The position numbers were made by a program, and so were the translations under genes. A DNA stretch of 64,000 nt, taken from assembly GCA_034423775.1 (NCBI GenBank), contig CP139918.1:2976001-3040000 (forward strand), given 5' to 3'. This DNA comes from Alphaproteobacteria bacterium US3C007 (GTDB taxonomy: Bacteria; Pseudomonadota; Alphaproteobacteria; Rhodobacterales; Rhodobacteraceae). The first letter of the stretch is position 1. Each line of letters begins with the position of its first letter. Shown piece by piece: positions 18,826 through 27,693 of this stretch. The notes beneath the pieces were generated by a model. The model was not told the origin of the DNA, did no database searches, and saw only the letters and a list, made by a program, of their open reading frames with translations.

Positions 18826-19979
18826 AGGTCTTTTTGCTCGCGGGCGAGGCCTCTGGCGATAAACTTGGGGCTGCGTTGATGGCTGGTCTTCTCAAACACA
18901 TGCCGAATAGGCCCGAGTTCTACGGGGTCGGCGGACCGTTGATGGAACAGGCGGGCCTAAAAACTTTATTTCCAATGTCTGATATCTCTTTGATGGGAAT
19001 TTCAGAGATCTTGTCAAAATACAGGTTTTTGAAAAGGCGCATTGCAGAAGCGGCGGATGCGGTGATCGCAGGCGAGGCGGATGTGTTGATTACAATTGAC
19101 CTGCCTGAGTTTTCGCTGCGTCTTGCCAAAGCTGTTCGACGCAGGAAGCAGGTTCCGAGTGTTCATTATGTTGCGCCAACGGTTTGGGCCTGGCGGCCAG
19201 GGCGCGCGCAGAAAATGGCGCCTTTCGTGGATCATGTTTTGGCGCTTTTTCCATTTGAGCCGCCCTATATGCAGGCCGCGGGTATGAGTTGTGACTTTGT
19301 GGGGCATCCCGTGGTAAACGATCCGTGTGCCACGCGCGGTGAAGCCCAACGGTTTCGCGCAGAAACGGGTATTGATGACGCGCCAATGATCCTTTGTTTG
19401 CCCGGATCACGCGGTTCAGAGATAAAACGTCTGGCGCCTGTGTTCGCAAAGGTGGTCGAAAAACTGCACGCAGCACGCCCTGATTTGAAGTTTGTATTGC
19501 CCATGGCGGCGTCGGTTGTAACGTTGGTAAAAGATCAGATTGCAACCTGGCCGGTTAAGCCGTTTCTAATTGAACCACGCTCAGATGTGCACGCCTACAG
19601 CCAAAAACGCGCGGCGTTTCAAGCGGCAGATGTCGCCCTTGCGGCCTCAGGGACCGTAGCTTTAGAGCTTGCCGCCACGCAAACGCCTATGGTGGTTGCC
19701 TATGATATGGGGTTTTTGTCGCGGCAAATCATTGGACGCATGTTAAAAGTTGAAACGGTGAGTTTGGTCAATTTGATTACAGATAGCAAATCTATCCCCG
19801 AATTCATCGCCGAAAATTGTCGGGAAGAGTTGATCACGCCAAGCGTTTTAAAGGTGCTTGACGATCCAACGGGCCAGATCCAAGCTATGCAAAGCACAAT
19901 GCAGGCACTTGGACAAAACGGTCACCCACCTGGTGAACGGGCGGCGCAATCGGTAATTAAATTTCTAGCGGCCCAATAA
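18822..19979 (+). CDS. lpxB: Lipid-A-disaccharide synthase
   Basis: Glycosyltransferase (family 19) joining lipid X and UDP-diacylglucosamine into the lipid A disaccharide at the inner membrane. Seen: VFLLAGEASGDKLGAALM at the N-terminus, SLMGISEIL, ITIDLPEFSLRLAK, HYVAPTVWAWRPGRA, GHPVVND, LCLPGSRGSEIKRL and ASGTVALELAATQTPMVVAY. 385 residues, normal. Last gene of the envelope block; it converges on the IalB gene with a two-base gap and no visible terminator. Confidence 0.94.
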   Translation: MKVFLLAGEASGDKLGAALMAGLLKHMPNRPEFYGVGGPLMEQAGLKTLFPMSDISLMGISEILSKYRFLKRRIAEAADAVIAGEADVLITIDLPEFSLRLAKAVRRRKQVPSVHYVAPTVWAWRPGRAQKMAPFVDHVLALFPFEPPYMQAAGMSCDFVGHPVVNDPCATRGEAQRFRAETGIDDAPMILCLPGSRGSEIKRLAPVFAKVVEKLHAARPDLKFVLPMAASVVTLVKDQIATWPVKPFLIEPRSDVHAYSQKRAAFQAADVALAASGTVALELAATQTPMVVAYDMGFLSRQIIGRMLKVETVSLVNLITDSKSIPEFIAENCREELITPSVLKVLDDPTGQIQAMQSTMQALGQNGHPPGERAAQSVIKFLAAQ

Positions 19980-19981
19980 TT

Positions 19982-20563
19982 TTATTGATTTAAAATTTTA
20001 TTGAATCCGGCTGTAAACCCGCTGAGCGATAAGTTTAAATTTAAGGCTTTGTTCGGCGCATCCATATGGCGGATCGTAATAACAGATTGGTCGCCCGCTT
20101 TCATCAATGCGATATCGTCTTCGGTTAAACCGATGCGTGCGATGCATCCGATTTCTGTACAGAATGAATAGGGGTAGCTTTTGGTTATTTCGGCATCAAA
20201 GCCAATCGTCATGCGTGCTGTTAAAAGCGTTTTAAGCGGCACGATAATCGTAGCGCCGGCAATTGCGGCTTGGCCTTGTGGAAGCGGAAAGACCATAATC
20301 TCGCTTAAGGGATTACCTTCATTATTGACTAATAATTGAAACAATTCGCAGGGATCTTGTCCGTTCTCGCTGCGTATGCAGCGCATGCTCCAATCGCCTA
20401 TGCGCTCAGCAATATAGGGTTGGCCGATATTTGGAACTTCAATATTCAAACCAAGTGACAATGAGTCTGCCGCATTCTGCTCAGATTGTTGAGCATTCAC
20501 GAACGACGCCATACAAAGAGTTATGGCACTTAGAGCGCTGCGGATCGAAAAGCGAAAATTCAT
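19982..20563 (-). CDS. Invasion-associated locus B (IalB) family protein
   Basis: A 193-residue exported protein. Signal peptide MNFRFSIRSALSAITLCMAS ending near VNAQQ, then the IalB core: GDWSMRCIRSENGQDPCELFQLL with the paired cysteines, EIMVFPLPQG, the GATIIVPL segment and SFCTEIGCIARIGL with a second cysteine pair. The family was named from Bartonella invasion but is widespread in free-living Rhodobacterales, where its role is unknown. About 310 bp of non-coding DNA lie upstream. Periplasmic location is inferred from the signal peptide and cysteine pairs. Confidence 0.87.
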   Translation of the reverse strand: MNFRFSIRSALSAITLCMASFVNAQQSEQNAADSLSLGLNIEVPNIGQPYIAERIGDWSMRCIRSENGQDPCELFQLLVNNEGNPLSEIMVFPLPQGQAAIAGATIIVPLKTLLTARMTIGFDAEITKSYPYSFCTEIGCIARIGLTEDDIALMKAGDQSVITIRHMDAPNKALNLNLSLSGFTAGFNKILNQ

Positions 20564-20877
20564 ATTTTGTTTCCAATGTTTACTAGGCCATTGTTCGACC
20601 CGTTTCTGACCCTCTTATATGTTCATGAGAGGCGTATGACGCAAGCTTTATTCTAAATTTAAGTATCATGCTGCGAGATAAACAGCATCGTAACGCCGGT
20701 TATTGAAAAGTTTTCGATTGACGTGCTCGCAAACAGGAGCTTGATGTGCACCGATCCGTTACGTCAAAAAGGTTTTGAATTTTGCGCTATTTTAGGCGCA
20801 GCTGACTGTCGACTATACGAAATTTTTTACTTGTCATGCGCCCTGAGTTTCAATTCCACCTCGTCGTTTTAAAGTCT
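20564..20877. other. Intergenic region between IalB gene and mmsB
   Basis: 314 bases without a credible gene on either strand. The only structure I see is a nested inverted repeat: TTGACGT at 20718-20724 pairs with ACGTCAA at 20761-20767, enclosing a small hairpin GCTC (20725-20728) / GAGC (20737-20740). This could be part of the IalB promoter region, a small RNA or chance; there is no U-run after it. Confidence 0.5.
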
Positions 20878-21750
20878 TTAGCAGCGTTTACGCTGTTCAA
20901 AGCGTGGCAGCATCGCAGAAAAATCTTTTCCAAGGCCATCTTCATCTTCCACGAAGGTTTGATATAGCTGCGTTGCCGCTTGCCCGAGCGGCGTGTCAGC
21001 GGCCACGGTTTGCGCGGCTTGTTGGCTGAGACGCAGATCCTTTAGCATCAATTCTGCTGAAAACCCGGGCCGATAGCCATTATCTGCGGGAGAATTCGGC
21101 CCAATACCTGGCGCAGGGCAATAGGCATTCATCGACCAGCTATATCCTGAGGAGGTGCTGACCACATCAAACATTGATTGACGGTCTAGGCCCAATTTAT
21201 CGGCAAGCGCGAAGGCTTCGCAGGTGACAATCATGGTTGCGCCAAGGATCATATTATTGCAGATTTTAGCCGCTTGCCCATTGCCGCTTTCACCACAGTG
21301 AACAGATTTTTGACCCATAATGTCAAATAGTGGTTTTGCGGTAAGAAACGCCTTTTCAGGCCCGCCGACCATGAAGGTAAGCGTACCTGCTGACGCGCCG
21401 CCGATACCGCCAGAGACTGGTGCATCCAAGGTCGCGACATTGGCGGCATTGGCCATTTCGCTTATTTCGCGTGCGCTTTGAACATCGACTGTCGAGCAAT
21501 CCAGAAAAATGCTTTCAGCGCGCATATCCGGTATGATCTGGGCCGCAACAGATTTTAGAATTGCGCCGTTCGGTAGCATGGTAATCACGATATCGGCGTC
21601 AGCGGCGGTGGCGGCGGCCGAATCCATGATCTCAACCCCCTCGGCATGCACGGTCATTGTATCAAAACCGCGCACCATATGGCCCGCACGTACAAGGTTT
21701 TCCGCCATTGGGCGCCCCATATTTCCAAGGCCAATAAATCCAATTTGCAT
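20878..21750 (-). CDS. mmsB: 3-hydroxyisobutyrate dehydrogenase
   Basis: Oxidises 3-hydroxyisobutyrate to methylmalonate semialdehyde with NAD in valine catabolism. Seen: Rossmann start IGFIGLGNMGRPMAENLVRAG, the substrate-binding DAPVSGGIGGASAGTLTFMVGG (residues ~113-134), the catalytic Lys in GNGQAAKICNNM, and KDLRLSQQAA in the C-terminal domain. 290 residues, normal. The ATG follows the stop of the hydrolase gene directly (TAAATG) with a GGAGAG ribosome binding site. It acts on the product of that hydrolase, and its own product is the substrate of MmsA encoded further upstream. Confidence 0.93.
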   Translation of the reverse strand: MQIGFIGLGNMGRPMAENLVRAGHMVRGFDTMTVHAEGVEIMDSAAATAADADIVITMLPNGAILKSVAAQIIPDMRAESIFLDCSTVDVQSAREISEMANAANVATLDAPVSGGIGGASAGTLTFMVGGPEKAFLTAKPLFDIMGQKSVHCGESGNGQAAKICNNMILGATMIVTCEAFALADKLGLDRQSMFDVVSTSSGYSWSMNAYCPAPGIGPNSPADNGYRPGFSAELMLKDLRLSQQAAQTVAADTPLGQAATQLYQTFVEDEDGLGKDFSAMLPRFEQRKRC

Positions 21751-22791
21751 TTAACTCTCCTTCACGTTCAATTCCAAAGCGCCCAATGGGGTCAACATGC
21801 TTCGGCTGGCCTTTTGAGGCACCTCTGTCAGATTAAATTGCCAGTTCGGGTTTCTGTCTTTGTCGATAATCGCCGCGCGAACGCCTTCTAAAAAATCACC
21901 AAACTCCATAGCGCGCGCGGTAAACCTGTATTCATACCTCAAAGCGCGATAGATATCGGGGCCTTCATCGCGCAATTGGCGCAGCAGCAAAATCGTACTG
22001 GCCATCGATAAAGGCGCGTTTCTGCTTATCATTTTAAGGCTTTTTTGGCTAAGGGCATCATCGCTCGCGGTAAGGGACGAGATCAGGCCCGCCAGCGTTT
22101 CATTCGAGAAATGCCGATCTATTTGGGTTTGAAGGGCTTTCAAATCGCTGCTCGGAGCAGGCTGGGCCGCGTTGACGATATGCGCGGTATTTCCCGTTTT
22201 TTCCAAAGTTTCGATCAAGGTTTTCCAGTGGCTTTGTGGAATGAAGTGATCCGCAAAACCGGCATATATCGCATCTGCAGCGGCCATTCTTGCCGCCGTC
22301 AAACCCAAATATTCACCCAAATAGCCTGGAGCGCAGGCCAAAATATAGGATCCGCCCACATCGGGGATCAACCCGATGCCACATTCTGGCATAGCAATTT
22401 GGCTGGTTTCTCCCACAATACGGTGGCTGCCATGGCAAGAAATTCCAACGCCCCCGCCCATCGTAAACCCCTGCATGAAAGCAATATAGGGTTTGGGGTA
22501 ATTATAGATTAATGCGTTCAGGCGATATTCAGCCGCCCAAAACGCCTGCCCATAAGCATAATCCCCTTGGCTGCCGGTCTTGTATAATTCAGAAATATCT
22601 CCCCCAGAACAAAACGCCCGATCGCCCTCTGCATCAATAATTACCAGCTGGATATCGCTTTTATCGCGCCAGGTCAGCAGCGCCTGCTCAATCGCGCTGC
22701 ACATCTCAGCAGTCATGGCATTTAGCGCCTCAGGCCGTTGTAAGGTGATACGCCCGGCGTGACCAATCTGGCGAATAGAGATATCGTTCAT
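21751..22791 (-). CDS. 3-hydroxyisobutyryl-CoA hydrolase
   Basis: Crotonase-fold thioesterase releasing free 3-hydroxyisobutyrate, a distal step of valine degradation. Seen: LQRPEALNAMTAEM, FCSGGDISELY oxyanion-hole segment, YIAFMQGFTMGGGVGISCHG, and MPECGIGLIPDVGGSY carrying the acidic residue that marks hydrolases rather than hydratases, plus the C-terminal extension (to 346 residues) with FLEGVRAAIIDKDRNP seen in HIBYL-CoA hydrolases. The start overlaps the acyl-CoA dehydrogenase stop by four bases, so the three genes to mmsB form one coupled unit. Confidence 0.9.
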   Translation of the reverse strand: MNDISIRQIGHAGRITLQRPEALNAMTAEMCSAIEQALLTWRDKSDIQLVIIDAEGDRAFCSGGDISELYKTGSQGDYAYGQAFWAAEYRLNALIYNYPKPYIAFMQGFTMGGGVGISCHGSHRIVGETSQIAMPECGIGLIPDVGGSYILACAPGYLGEYLGLTAARMAAADAIYAGFADHFIPQSHWKTLIETLEKTGNTAHIVNAAQPAPSSDLKALQTQIDRHFSNETLAGLISSLTASDDALSQKSLKMISRNAPLSMASTILLLRQLRDEGPDIYRALRYEYRFTARAMEFGDFLEGVRAAIIDKDRNPNWQFNLTEVPQKASRSMLTPLGALELNVKES

Positions 22792-23930
22792 CTATCTGCC
22801 AGCATTTGGCGCGAGATAATCATCCGCATGATTTCGTTGGTGCCTTCCAAAATCTGATGAACGCGCAAATCACGAACGATTTTTTCAATGCCGTAATCGG
22901 CAAGATATCCATAGCCACCGTGCAATTGCAGGCATTGATTGGCGGTCTCAAAGGCATTGTCGGTTACCAAAAGTTTTGCCATAGCGCAGAATTTTGTGGC
23001 ATCTGAAGCCTGCATGTCTAATTTCCACGCGGCTTGGCGCAGGAAGCTGCGTGCGGCTTGCATCTTTACTTCCATATCCGCCAATTTGAATTGTAGGGCT
23101 TGAAATTGATCAATCGTTTTGCCGAAGGCCTTGCGCTCCCCCATATAGGCCAGCGTGGATTGTAAGGCCTGCTCTGCGCCGCCTAAGGCGCTTGCCGCAA
23201 TATTCAAGCGGCCGCCATCCAGCCCAGCCATCGCATATTGAAACCCTTTGCCTTCTTCACCCAGCAGATTTTGAGCAGGAATTGGGCAGGCGTCAAACTG
23301 AACTTGCGCCGTGGGCTGCGCGCGCCAGCCCATTTTATCCTCGAGAGCGCCATAGCTTAGCCCATCGCTGCCAGCTTCCAGAATGAAAGCCGAGATGCCT
23401 TTTGGGCCCTCAGCCCCGGTTCGGGCCATTACAATATATGCATCTGAATACCCACCACCTGAGATAAAGGCCTTGGTTCCGTTAAGCTGATACCCTTCAT
23501 TGGTCCGCGTGGCTTGACTGCGCAGCGCTGCCGCGTCTGATCCCGAGCCAGGTTCGGTCAGACAATAGCTGAAAATCAAATCCATTTGGCATAAGCGCGG
23601 CAACCATCTTGCGCGGGTTTCTGGATCGCCGTAACGATCGATCATGCCGCCACACATATTGTGAATTGATAAAAAAGCTGAGACTGAGGGGCAGGCCATT
23701 GCTAAAGCTTCAAACACCAAGGTCGCATCAAGCCGACTTAATCCGGATCCCCCCATCTCGTCAGAGACATAAATACCGCCCAAACCCAGCTGCGCAATTT
23801 TGGGCCACAGCTCTTTTGGAATGGTGCCTTGCTTTTCCCAATCGCGCGCGAAGGGGGCAATATGCTCTTGGCCAAACTCATAAGCCATATCAAAGATTGC
23901 GGTTTGTTCGCTGCTTAACGAAAAATCCAA
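22788..23930 (-). CDS. Acyl-CoA dehydrogenase, probably isobutyryl-CoA specific
   Basis: FAD flavoprotein of 380 residues in valine degradation by context (next to HIBYL-CoA hydrolase, mmsB and mmsA). Seen: DFSLSSEQTAIFDMAYEFG, CLTEPGSGSDAAAL, KAFISGGGYSD, the QFDACPIPAQNLLGEEGKGF loop, LQLHGGYGYLADYGIE and the catalytic Glu in ILEGTNEIMR. The frame is open 41 codons further upstream, but that part is unlike any ACAD; a TTG at 23930 has a strong AGGAGG six bases before it and gives the canonical N-terminus. Substrate assignment is inference from context. Confidence 0.88.
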   Translation of the reverse strand: MDFSLSSEQTAIFDMAYEFGQEHIAPFARDWEKQGTIPKELWPKIAQLGLGGIYVSDEMGGSGLSRLDATLVFEALAMACPSVSAFLSIHNMCGGMIDRYGDPETRARWLPRLCQMDLIFSYCLTEPGSGSDAAALRSQATRTNEGYQLNGTKAFISGGGYSDAYIVMARTGAEGPKGISAFILEAGSDGLSYGALEDKMGWRAQPTAQVQFDACPIPAQNLLGEEGKGFQYAMAGLDGGRLNIAASALGGAEQALQSTLAYMGERKAFGKTIDQFQALQFKLADMEVKMQAARSFLRQAAWKLDMQASDATKFCAMAKLLVTDNAFETANQCLQLHGGYGYLADYGIEKIVRDLRVHQILEGTNEIMRMIISRQMLADR

Positions 23931-24083
23931 AGAAGTCCTCCTGCATGTGTGTCGTTGGGGTGAGATAGAATGATTGGCGCTTTCTTGACCGCTATGCAAG
24001 TCCCAAGATAGCGGGTGAGCTTGCAGATAAGGCCGTTTTGCGGGTTTGCTCACATGACCAATTGACTGGCTCAGATGTAGGAA

Positions 24084-24114
24084 AGGTAAGCCGCTAAATT
24101 GGTGCGGCTTACCT
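24084..24114 (-). terminator. Strong hairpin downstream of mmsA
   Basis: An 11-bp perfect stem (AGGTAAGCCGC at 24084-24094, GCGGCTTACCT at 24104-24114) with a 9-base loop, starting 8 bases past the mmsA stop. On the minus strand it is followed by a short pyrimidine stretch (TTTCC) rather than a long U-run. It probably terminates or attenuates mmsA transcription, so the acyl-CoA dehydrogenase operon may have its own promoter in the remaining ~150 bp. Confidence 0.65.
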
Positions 24115-24121
24115 AGATGTG

Positions 24122-25621
24122 TTAATCCATCGCTTTGAAATTAAACTCGCCGCCTTCTTTGATACCAGAGGGCCATCTAGACGTGATGGTTTTGGTTCTT
24201 GTGTAGAATTTAAACGCGTCGGGTCCGTGTTGGTTCAAATCGCCAAACACGGATTTTTTCCAACCACCAAAGGTGTGATAGGCAAGGGGCACTGGGATTG
24301 GAACGTTAATACCGACCATGCCAATATTGATCCGATTGGCAAAATCGCGCGCCGCATCTCCATCGCGCGTGAAAATTGCCGTGCCATTGCCATATTCATG
24401 ATCCATCGCCAATGAGATGGCTTCTTCATAGCTTCCGGCGCGTACTGTGCTGAGAACTGGGCCAAAAATTTCTTTTTTATAAATGTCCATTTCTGGAGTG
24501 ACCCGGTCAAAAAGATGCGGGCCAACAAAAAAACCATCTTCATAGCCTTGCAAACTGAAATCGCGCCCATCCACAACAAGTTCTGCGCCTTGCTTTATAC
24601 CGCTTTCCACCAACCCCAGAATATTTTGTTGCGCAGCTTTGGTGACAACCGGGCCATAATCAACCTCATCGCCCGCCGTGTAAGGGCCAACTTTTAGCTT
24701 TTCAATGCGCGGCACTAATTTTTCAATCAGGCGGTCGGCGGTTTCATCGCCCACGGGCACCGCAACAGAAATCGCCATACAGCGCTCGCCTGCAGCCCCA
24801 TATCCGGCGCCGATCAACGCATCGGCTGCCTGATCCATATCCGCATCTGGCATGATGATCATATGGTTTTTGGCACCACCAAAACACTGAACGCGTTTGC
24901 CATTGCTGCAACCGCGGCCGTATATATATTCGGCGATCGGCGTCGATCCGACAAATCCGATCGATTGGATCACAGGATTGTCTAAAATCGCATCAACCGC
25001 TTCTTTATCGCCATTGACCACTTGTAAAACGCCTTTTGGCAACCCTGCCTCCTCCATCAGCTCTGCAAGCATTAAAGGCACGGAAGGATCCCTTTCGGAT
25101 GGTTTGAGAATGAAGGCGTTGCCGCAGACAATCGCCGGCGCGAACATCCACATCGGGATCATTGCGGGAAAGTTGAACGGCGTTATTCCAGCCGTAACCC
25201 CTAGGGCCTGACGCATCGAATACATATCAATGCCAGGGCCGGCGCTATCGGTGAATTCACCCTTGAGCATTTGCGGTGCACCAATGCAATATTCCACCAC
25301 TTCTAACCCGCGCTGCACATCGCCTTTGGCATCTGGCAGAGTTTTGCCATGTTCCCGGCTAAGCGCTTCGGCAAGCTGTTCCATATCACGGTTGAGCAAA
25401 TCGACAAATTTCATCATGACACGGGCGCGGCGCTGTGGGTTCACGGCCCCCCAGGCACGCTGCGCCGTCTCGGCAATTTCTACAGCCTGAGACATTTCGG
25501 CGGCTGACGCCAGAGGCACTTTTGCTTGCACTTCCCCGGTGGCGGGATTGTACACATCCGCAAAGCGCCCGGAGGTTCCCTTTACATGGGCCCCGCCAAT
25601 ATAATGCGTTAATTCAGTCAT
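24122..25621 (-). CDS. mmsA: Methylmalonate-semialdehyde dehydrogenase (CoA-acylating)
   Basis: Oxidatively decarboxylates methylmalonate semialdehyde to propionyl-CoA, ending the valine pathway. Seen: MTELTHYIGGAHVKGTSGRF, GVTAGITPFNFPAMIPMWMF, the NAD site GFVGSTPIAEYIY, the catalytic Cys in GAAGERCMAIS and the terminal GGWKKSVFGDLNQHG. 499 residues. The open frame runs 51 codons further upstream across the divergent promoter into the LysR gene; the ATG at 25621 has AGGAGA before it and is the family start. Divergent from a LysR gene that probably controls it. Confidence 0.94.
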   Translation of the reverse strand: MTELTHYIGGAHVKGTSGRFADVYNPATGEVQAKVPLASAAEMSQAVEIAETAQRAWGAVNPQRRARVMMKFVDLLNRDMEQLAEALSREHGKTLPDAKGDVQRGLEVVEYCIGAPQMLKGEFTDSAGPGIDMYSMRQALGVTAGITPFNFPAMIPMWMFAPAIVCGNAFILKPSERDPSVPLMLAELMEEAGLPKGVLQVVNGDKEAVDAILDNPVIQSIGFVGSTPIAEYIYGRGCSNGKRVQCFGGAKNHMIIMPDADMDQAADALIGAGYGAAGERCMAISVAVPVGDETADRLIEKLVPRIEKLKVGPYTAGDEVDYGPVVTKAAQQNILGLVESGIKQGAELVVDGRDFSLQGYEDGFFVGPHLFDRVTPEMDIYKKEIFGPVLSTVRAGSYEEAISLAMDHEYGNGTAIFTRDGDAARDFANRINIGMVGINVPIPVPLAYHTFGGWKKSVFGDLNQHGPDAFKFYTRTKTITSRWPSGIKEGGEFNFKAMD

Positions 25622-25649
25622 GTTTTTTCTCCTGTCAATTTTACATAAG

Positions 25650-25672
25650 CATAGTCTTGCAAAAATGCTATG
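25650..25672. promoter_or_regulatory. Candidate LysR operator in the mmsA-lysR spacer
   Basis: Inverted repeat CATAG (25650-25654) / CTATG (25668-25672) with a 13-base spacer, centred in the 102-bp gap between divergent mmsA and the LysR gene. The position suits autoregulation plus mmsA control by a LysR-type protein. Identified by symmetry only. Confidence 0.4.
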
Positions 25673-25723
25673 AACAGGGGCAATATCACAAATAGGTAAT
25701 GCATAAATGCAGGGTATGATGGT

Positions 25724-26620
25724 ATGCAACAAAATTGGGATGATATCAGAGTGTTTTTGGCGGTGGCGCGTCATGAAACCTTATCTGCGGCTGCACGTTC
25801 GCTGCGGATCGATCCGGCCACGGTTGGGCGCCGAGTGACACGGCTAGAAGAGCGTGCAGGGGTTGTTTTATTTGCGCGGTCTTCGGTTGGTTATGTGTTA
25901 ACGGGATCGGGAGATCAGTTTTTGCGGCACGCTTTGTCGATGGAGGGCGCGATGGCAGATCTATCGCGCGACTTGCAAGGCCGTGACGGAACGTTGAGCG
26001 GCCAAATTCGGATAGGTGCGCCGGATGGCTGCGCAAATTTTGTGCTGCCGAAAGTCTGCGCTGATATCTCGCGCGCCAATCCTGATCTAGATATTCAGAT
26101 TGTTTCCATGCCACGGGTTGTCAATTTGACCAAACGTGAAGCCGATATGGCGATCGCGGTGAGCCCGCCAAATTCAGCCCGTTTAAGCGTACAAAAAATA
26201 ACCGATTACAAGTTGCACTTGGCCGCTTCTGAAGAATACTTGGAAAAATTCGCTACGCCCGACACGTTGTTAGATTTAAAAACGCATAAAATTATAGGCT
26301 ATATCGCCGATATGATTTTTGACAAGGAATTAGATTATCAAAATTATCTTGGACAAGATCGGGTGGTGCTGGGATCAAATTCAGTTTCTGTGCAATATCA
26401 TTGGCTGCGGGCAGGGGCAGGGATAGGGATTGCGCATGATTTTGCGTTGCCATCTGCAGGTAACCTGAAACGTGTGATGCCTGATCAGCTGTCTTTAACG
26501 CGAAGTTTCTATCTTTTACGCTATAAAGAAGATCAAAGGCTTGAGCGTATGAACCGCCTCGCGCAGGCGCTTGTCGCCGGGATTCGGGCTGAAATCAGCC
26601 GATTGGAAGCCTTAGCTTGA
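25724..26620 (+). CDS. LysR-family regulator of valine-degradation genes
   Basis: 298-residue LysR-type regulator. Seen: N-terminal winged HTH (residues ~5-65: WDDIRVFLAVARHETLSAAA, then LRIDPATVGRRVTRLEERAG), followed by a type-2 periplasmic-binding-like effector domain (from about residue 90; GQIRIGAPDGCANFVLP). Divergent from mmsA across 102 bp, a layout that usually means the regulator controls its neighbour; the effector may be a valine intermediate, which is inference. A hairpin follows the gene. Confidence 0.88.
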   Translation: MQQNWDDIRVFLAVARHETLSAAARSLRIDPATVGRRVTRLEERAGVVLFARSSVGYVLTGSGDQFLRHALSMEGAMADLSRDLQGRDGTLSGQIRIGAPDGCANFVLPKVCADISRANPDLDIQIVSMPRVVNLTKREADMAIAVSPPNSARLSVQKITDYKLHLAASEEYLEKFATPDTLLDLKTHKIIGYIADMIFDKELDYQNYLGQDRVVLGSNSVSVQYHWLRAGAGIGIAHDFALPSAGNLKRVMPDQLSLTRSFYLLRYKEDQRLERMNRLAQALVAGIRAEISRLEALA

Positions 26621-26627
26621 CAGCTGC

Positions 26628-26650
26628 CTGTTAAGGCTTCAGCCTAACAG
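26628..26650 (+). terminator. Hairpin downstream of the LysR gene
   Basis: Stem CTGTTAAGGC (26628-26637) with GCCTAACAG (26642-26650), one bulged A and a TTCA loop, starting 8 bases past the LysR stop. It lacks a U-run, so termination may be inefficient; the CBS-domain gene starts 35 bp further on. Confidence 0.4.
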
Positions 26651-26684
26651 TGTGTGATTGATTTATAAAATAAGAGGTGGTGGT

Positions 26685-27119
26685 ATGTTTGTTCAGCACA
26701 TTCTTAATACAAAAAATAACGCGAATTTGATCACGGTGCCGTTGAAGACGGATCTGTCTGGGGCCATCTCAATTCTTGCTGCGCGTAAGATCGGTGTGGT
26801 CATCGTTTCAGAAACGGGCAAAAACGCGCTCGGAATTCTATCTGAGAGGGATATTATTCGTGCATTATCCGAAGCCGGAACGAATGCTCTATCAGCGCCG
26901 GTTGAACAATTTATGTCACGCGACGTTGTGACCTGCAGCCCGCAAACAAGCGCGGATGATGTTTTGGCGCTGATGACGGAAAACCGGTTTCGTCACATGC
27001 CGGTCTTGGAAGAGGGTGCGTTGATCGGTTTGATCTCGCAGGGCGATGTGGTTTTCGCGCGTCTGCAAGAGATTTCGATGGAGAAAGACGCGCTACAAGG
27101 CATGATTATGGGGCATTAG
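26685..27119 (+). CDS. CBS-domain protein
   Basis: 144-residue protein made of a CBS pair (about residues 8-60 and 75-130): DLSGAISILAARKIGVVIV, GILSERDIIRAL, then VEQFMSRDVVTC, RHMPVLEEGALIGLISQGDVV. Such stand-alone Bateman modules bind adenine nucleotides and often sense energy state; the partner is unknown. The ATG at 26685 has AGAGG seven bases upstream; the frame opens nine codons earlier without a ribosome binding site. coaD follows 50 bp downstream on the same strand. Confidence 0.87.
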   Translation: MFVQHILNTKNNANLITVPLKTDLSGAISILAARKIGVVIVSETGKNALGILSERDIIRALSEAGTNALSAPVEQFMSRDVVTCSPQTSADDVLALMTENRFRHMPVLEEGALIGLISQGDVVFARLQEISMEKDALQGMIMGH

Positions 27120-27183
27120 CCCCTTGCATTTGACCGTGGAATAATATTTGTGCGGCTTAAAACAGTAGCGAATGAGTGATAAG

Positions 27184-27678
27184 ATGCGCATTGGTCTTTA
27201 TCCTGGTACGTTTGACCCGATAACGCTCGGTCATATCGATATTATTCAAAGGGCGGCGATGTTGGTGGATCGATTGGTGATCGGTGTGGCCATAAATCGC
27301 GATAAAGGGCCTTTGTTCACATTAGAAGAGCGCGTTGCCTTGATCGAGGCGGAATGTGCCGTTTTATCGGTGAAAACCGGTACAGAGATCGTGGCGCATC
27401 CGTTTGAAAACCTTTTGATCGATTGCGCCCGTGATGTAAAAGCGCAGGTGATCGTGCGCGGGTTGCGGGCGGTTGCCGATTTTGAATATGAATTTCAAAT
27501 GGTGGGTATGAATCGGGCGATGGATTCATCGATCGAAACCGTGTTTCTAATGGCCGAAGCCAAGCATCAAGCGATTGCGTCAAAATTGGTGAAGGAAATT
27601 GCCCGATTGGGCGGAGATGCGTCCAAATTTGTTACGCCAACCGTTTTGGAAAGCCTGCAGGCCAAACTTCCCAAGTGA
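27184..27678 (+). CDS. coaD: Phosphopantetheine adenylyltransferase
   Basis: Fourth step of CoA synthesis: adenylates 4'-phosphopantetheine. Seen: MRIGLYPGTFDPITLGHIDII with the T/HxGH nucleotidyl site, the QVIVRGLRAVADFEYEFQM region, and the C-terminal ISSR-like AIASKLVKEIARLGGD segment. 164 residues. ATG at 27172 would add four residues (MSDK) and is possible. Converges on gap with a 15-base gap. Confidence 0.94.
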   Translation: MRIGLYPGTFDPITLGHIDIIQRAAMLVDRLVIGVAINRDKGPLFTLEERVALIEAECAVLSVKTGTEIVAHPFENLLIDCARDVKAQVIVRGLRAVADFEYEFQMVGMNRAMDSSIETVFLMAEAKHQAIASKLVKEIARLGGDASKFVTPTVLESLQAKLPK

Positions 27679-27693
27679 TCACCGCGCGTCTGT

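Noticed and set aside
25622..25774. 51-codon upstream extension of the mmsA frame
   Set aside because: It crosses the divergent promoter and overlaps the LysR start, has no family similarity, and the ATG at 25621 has a good ribosome binding site.
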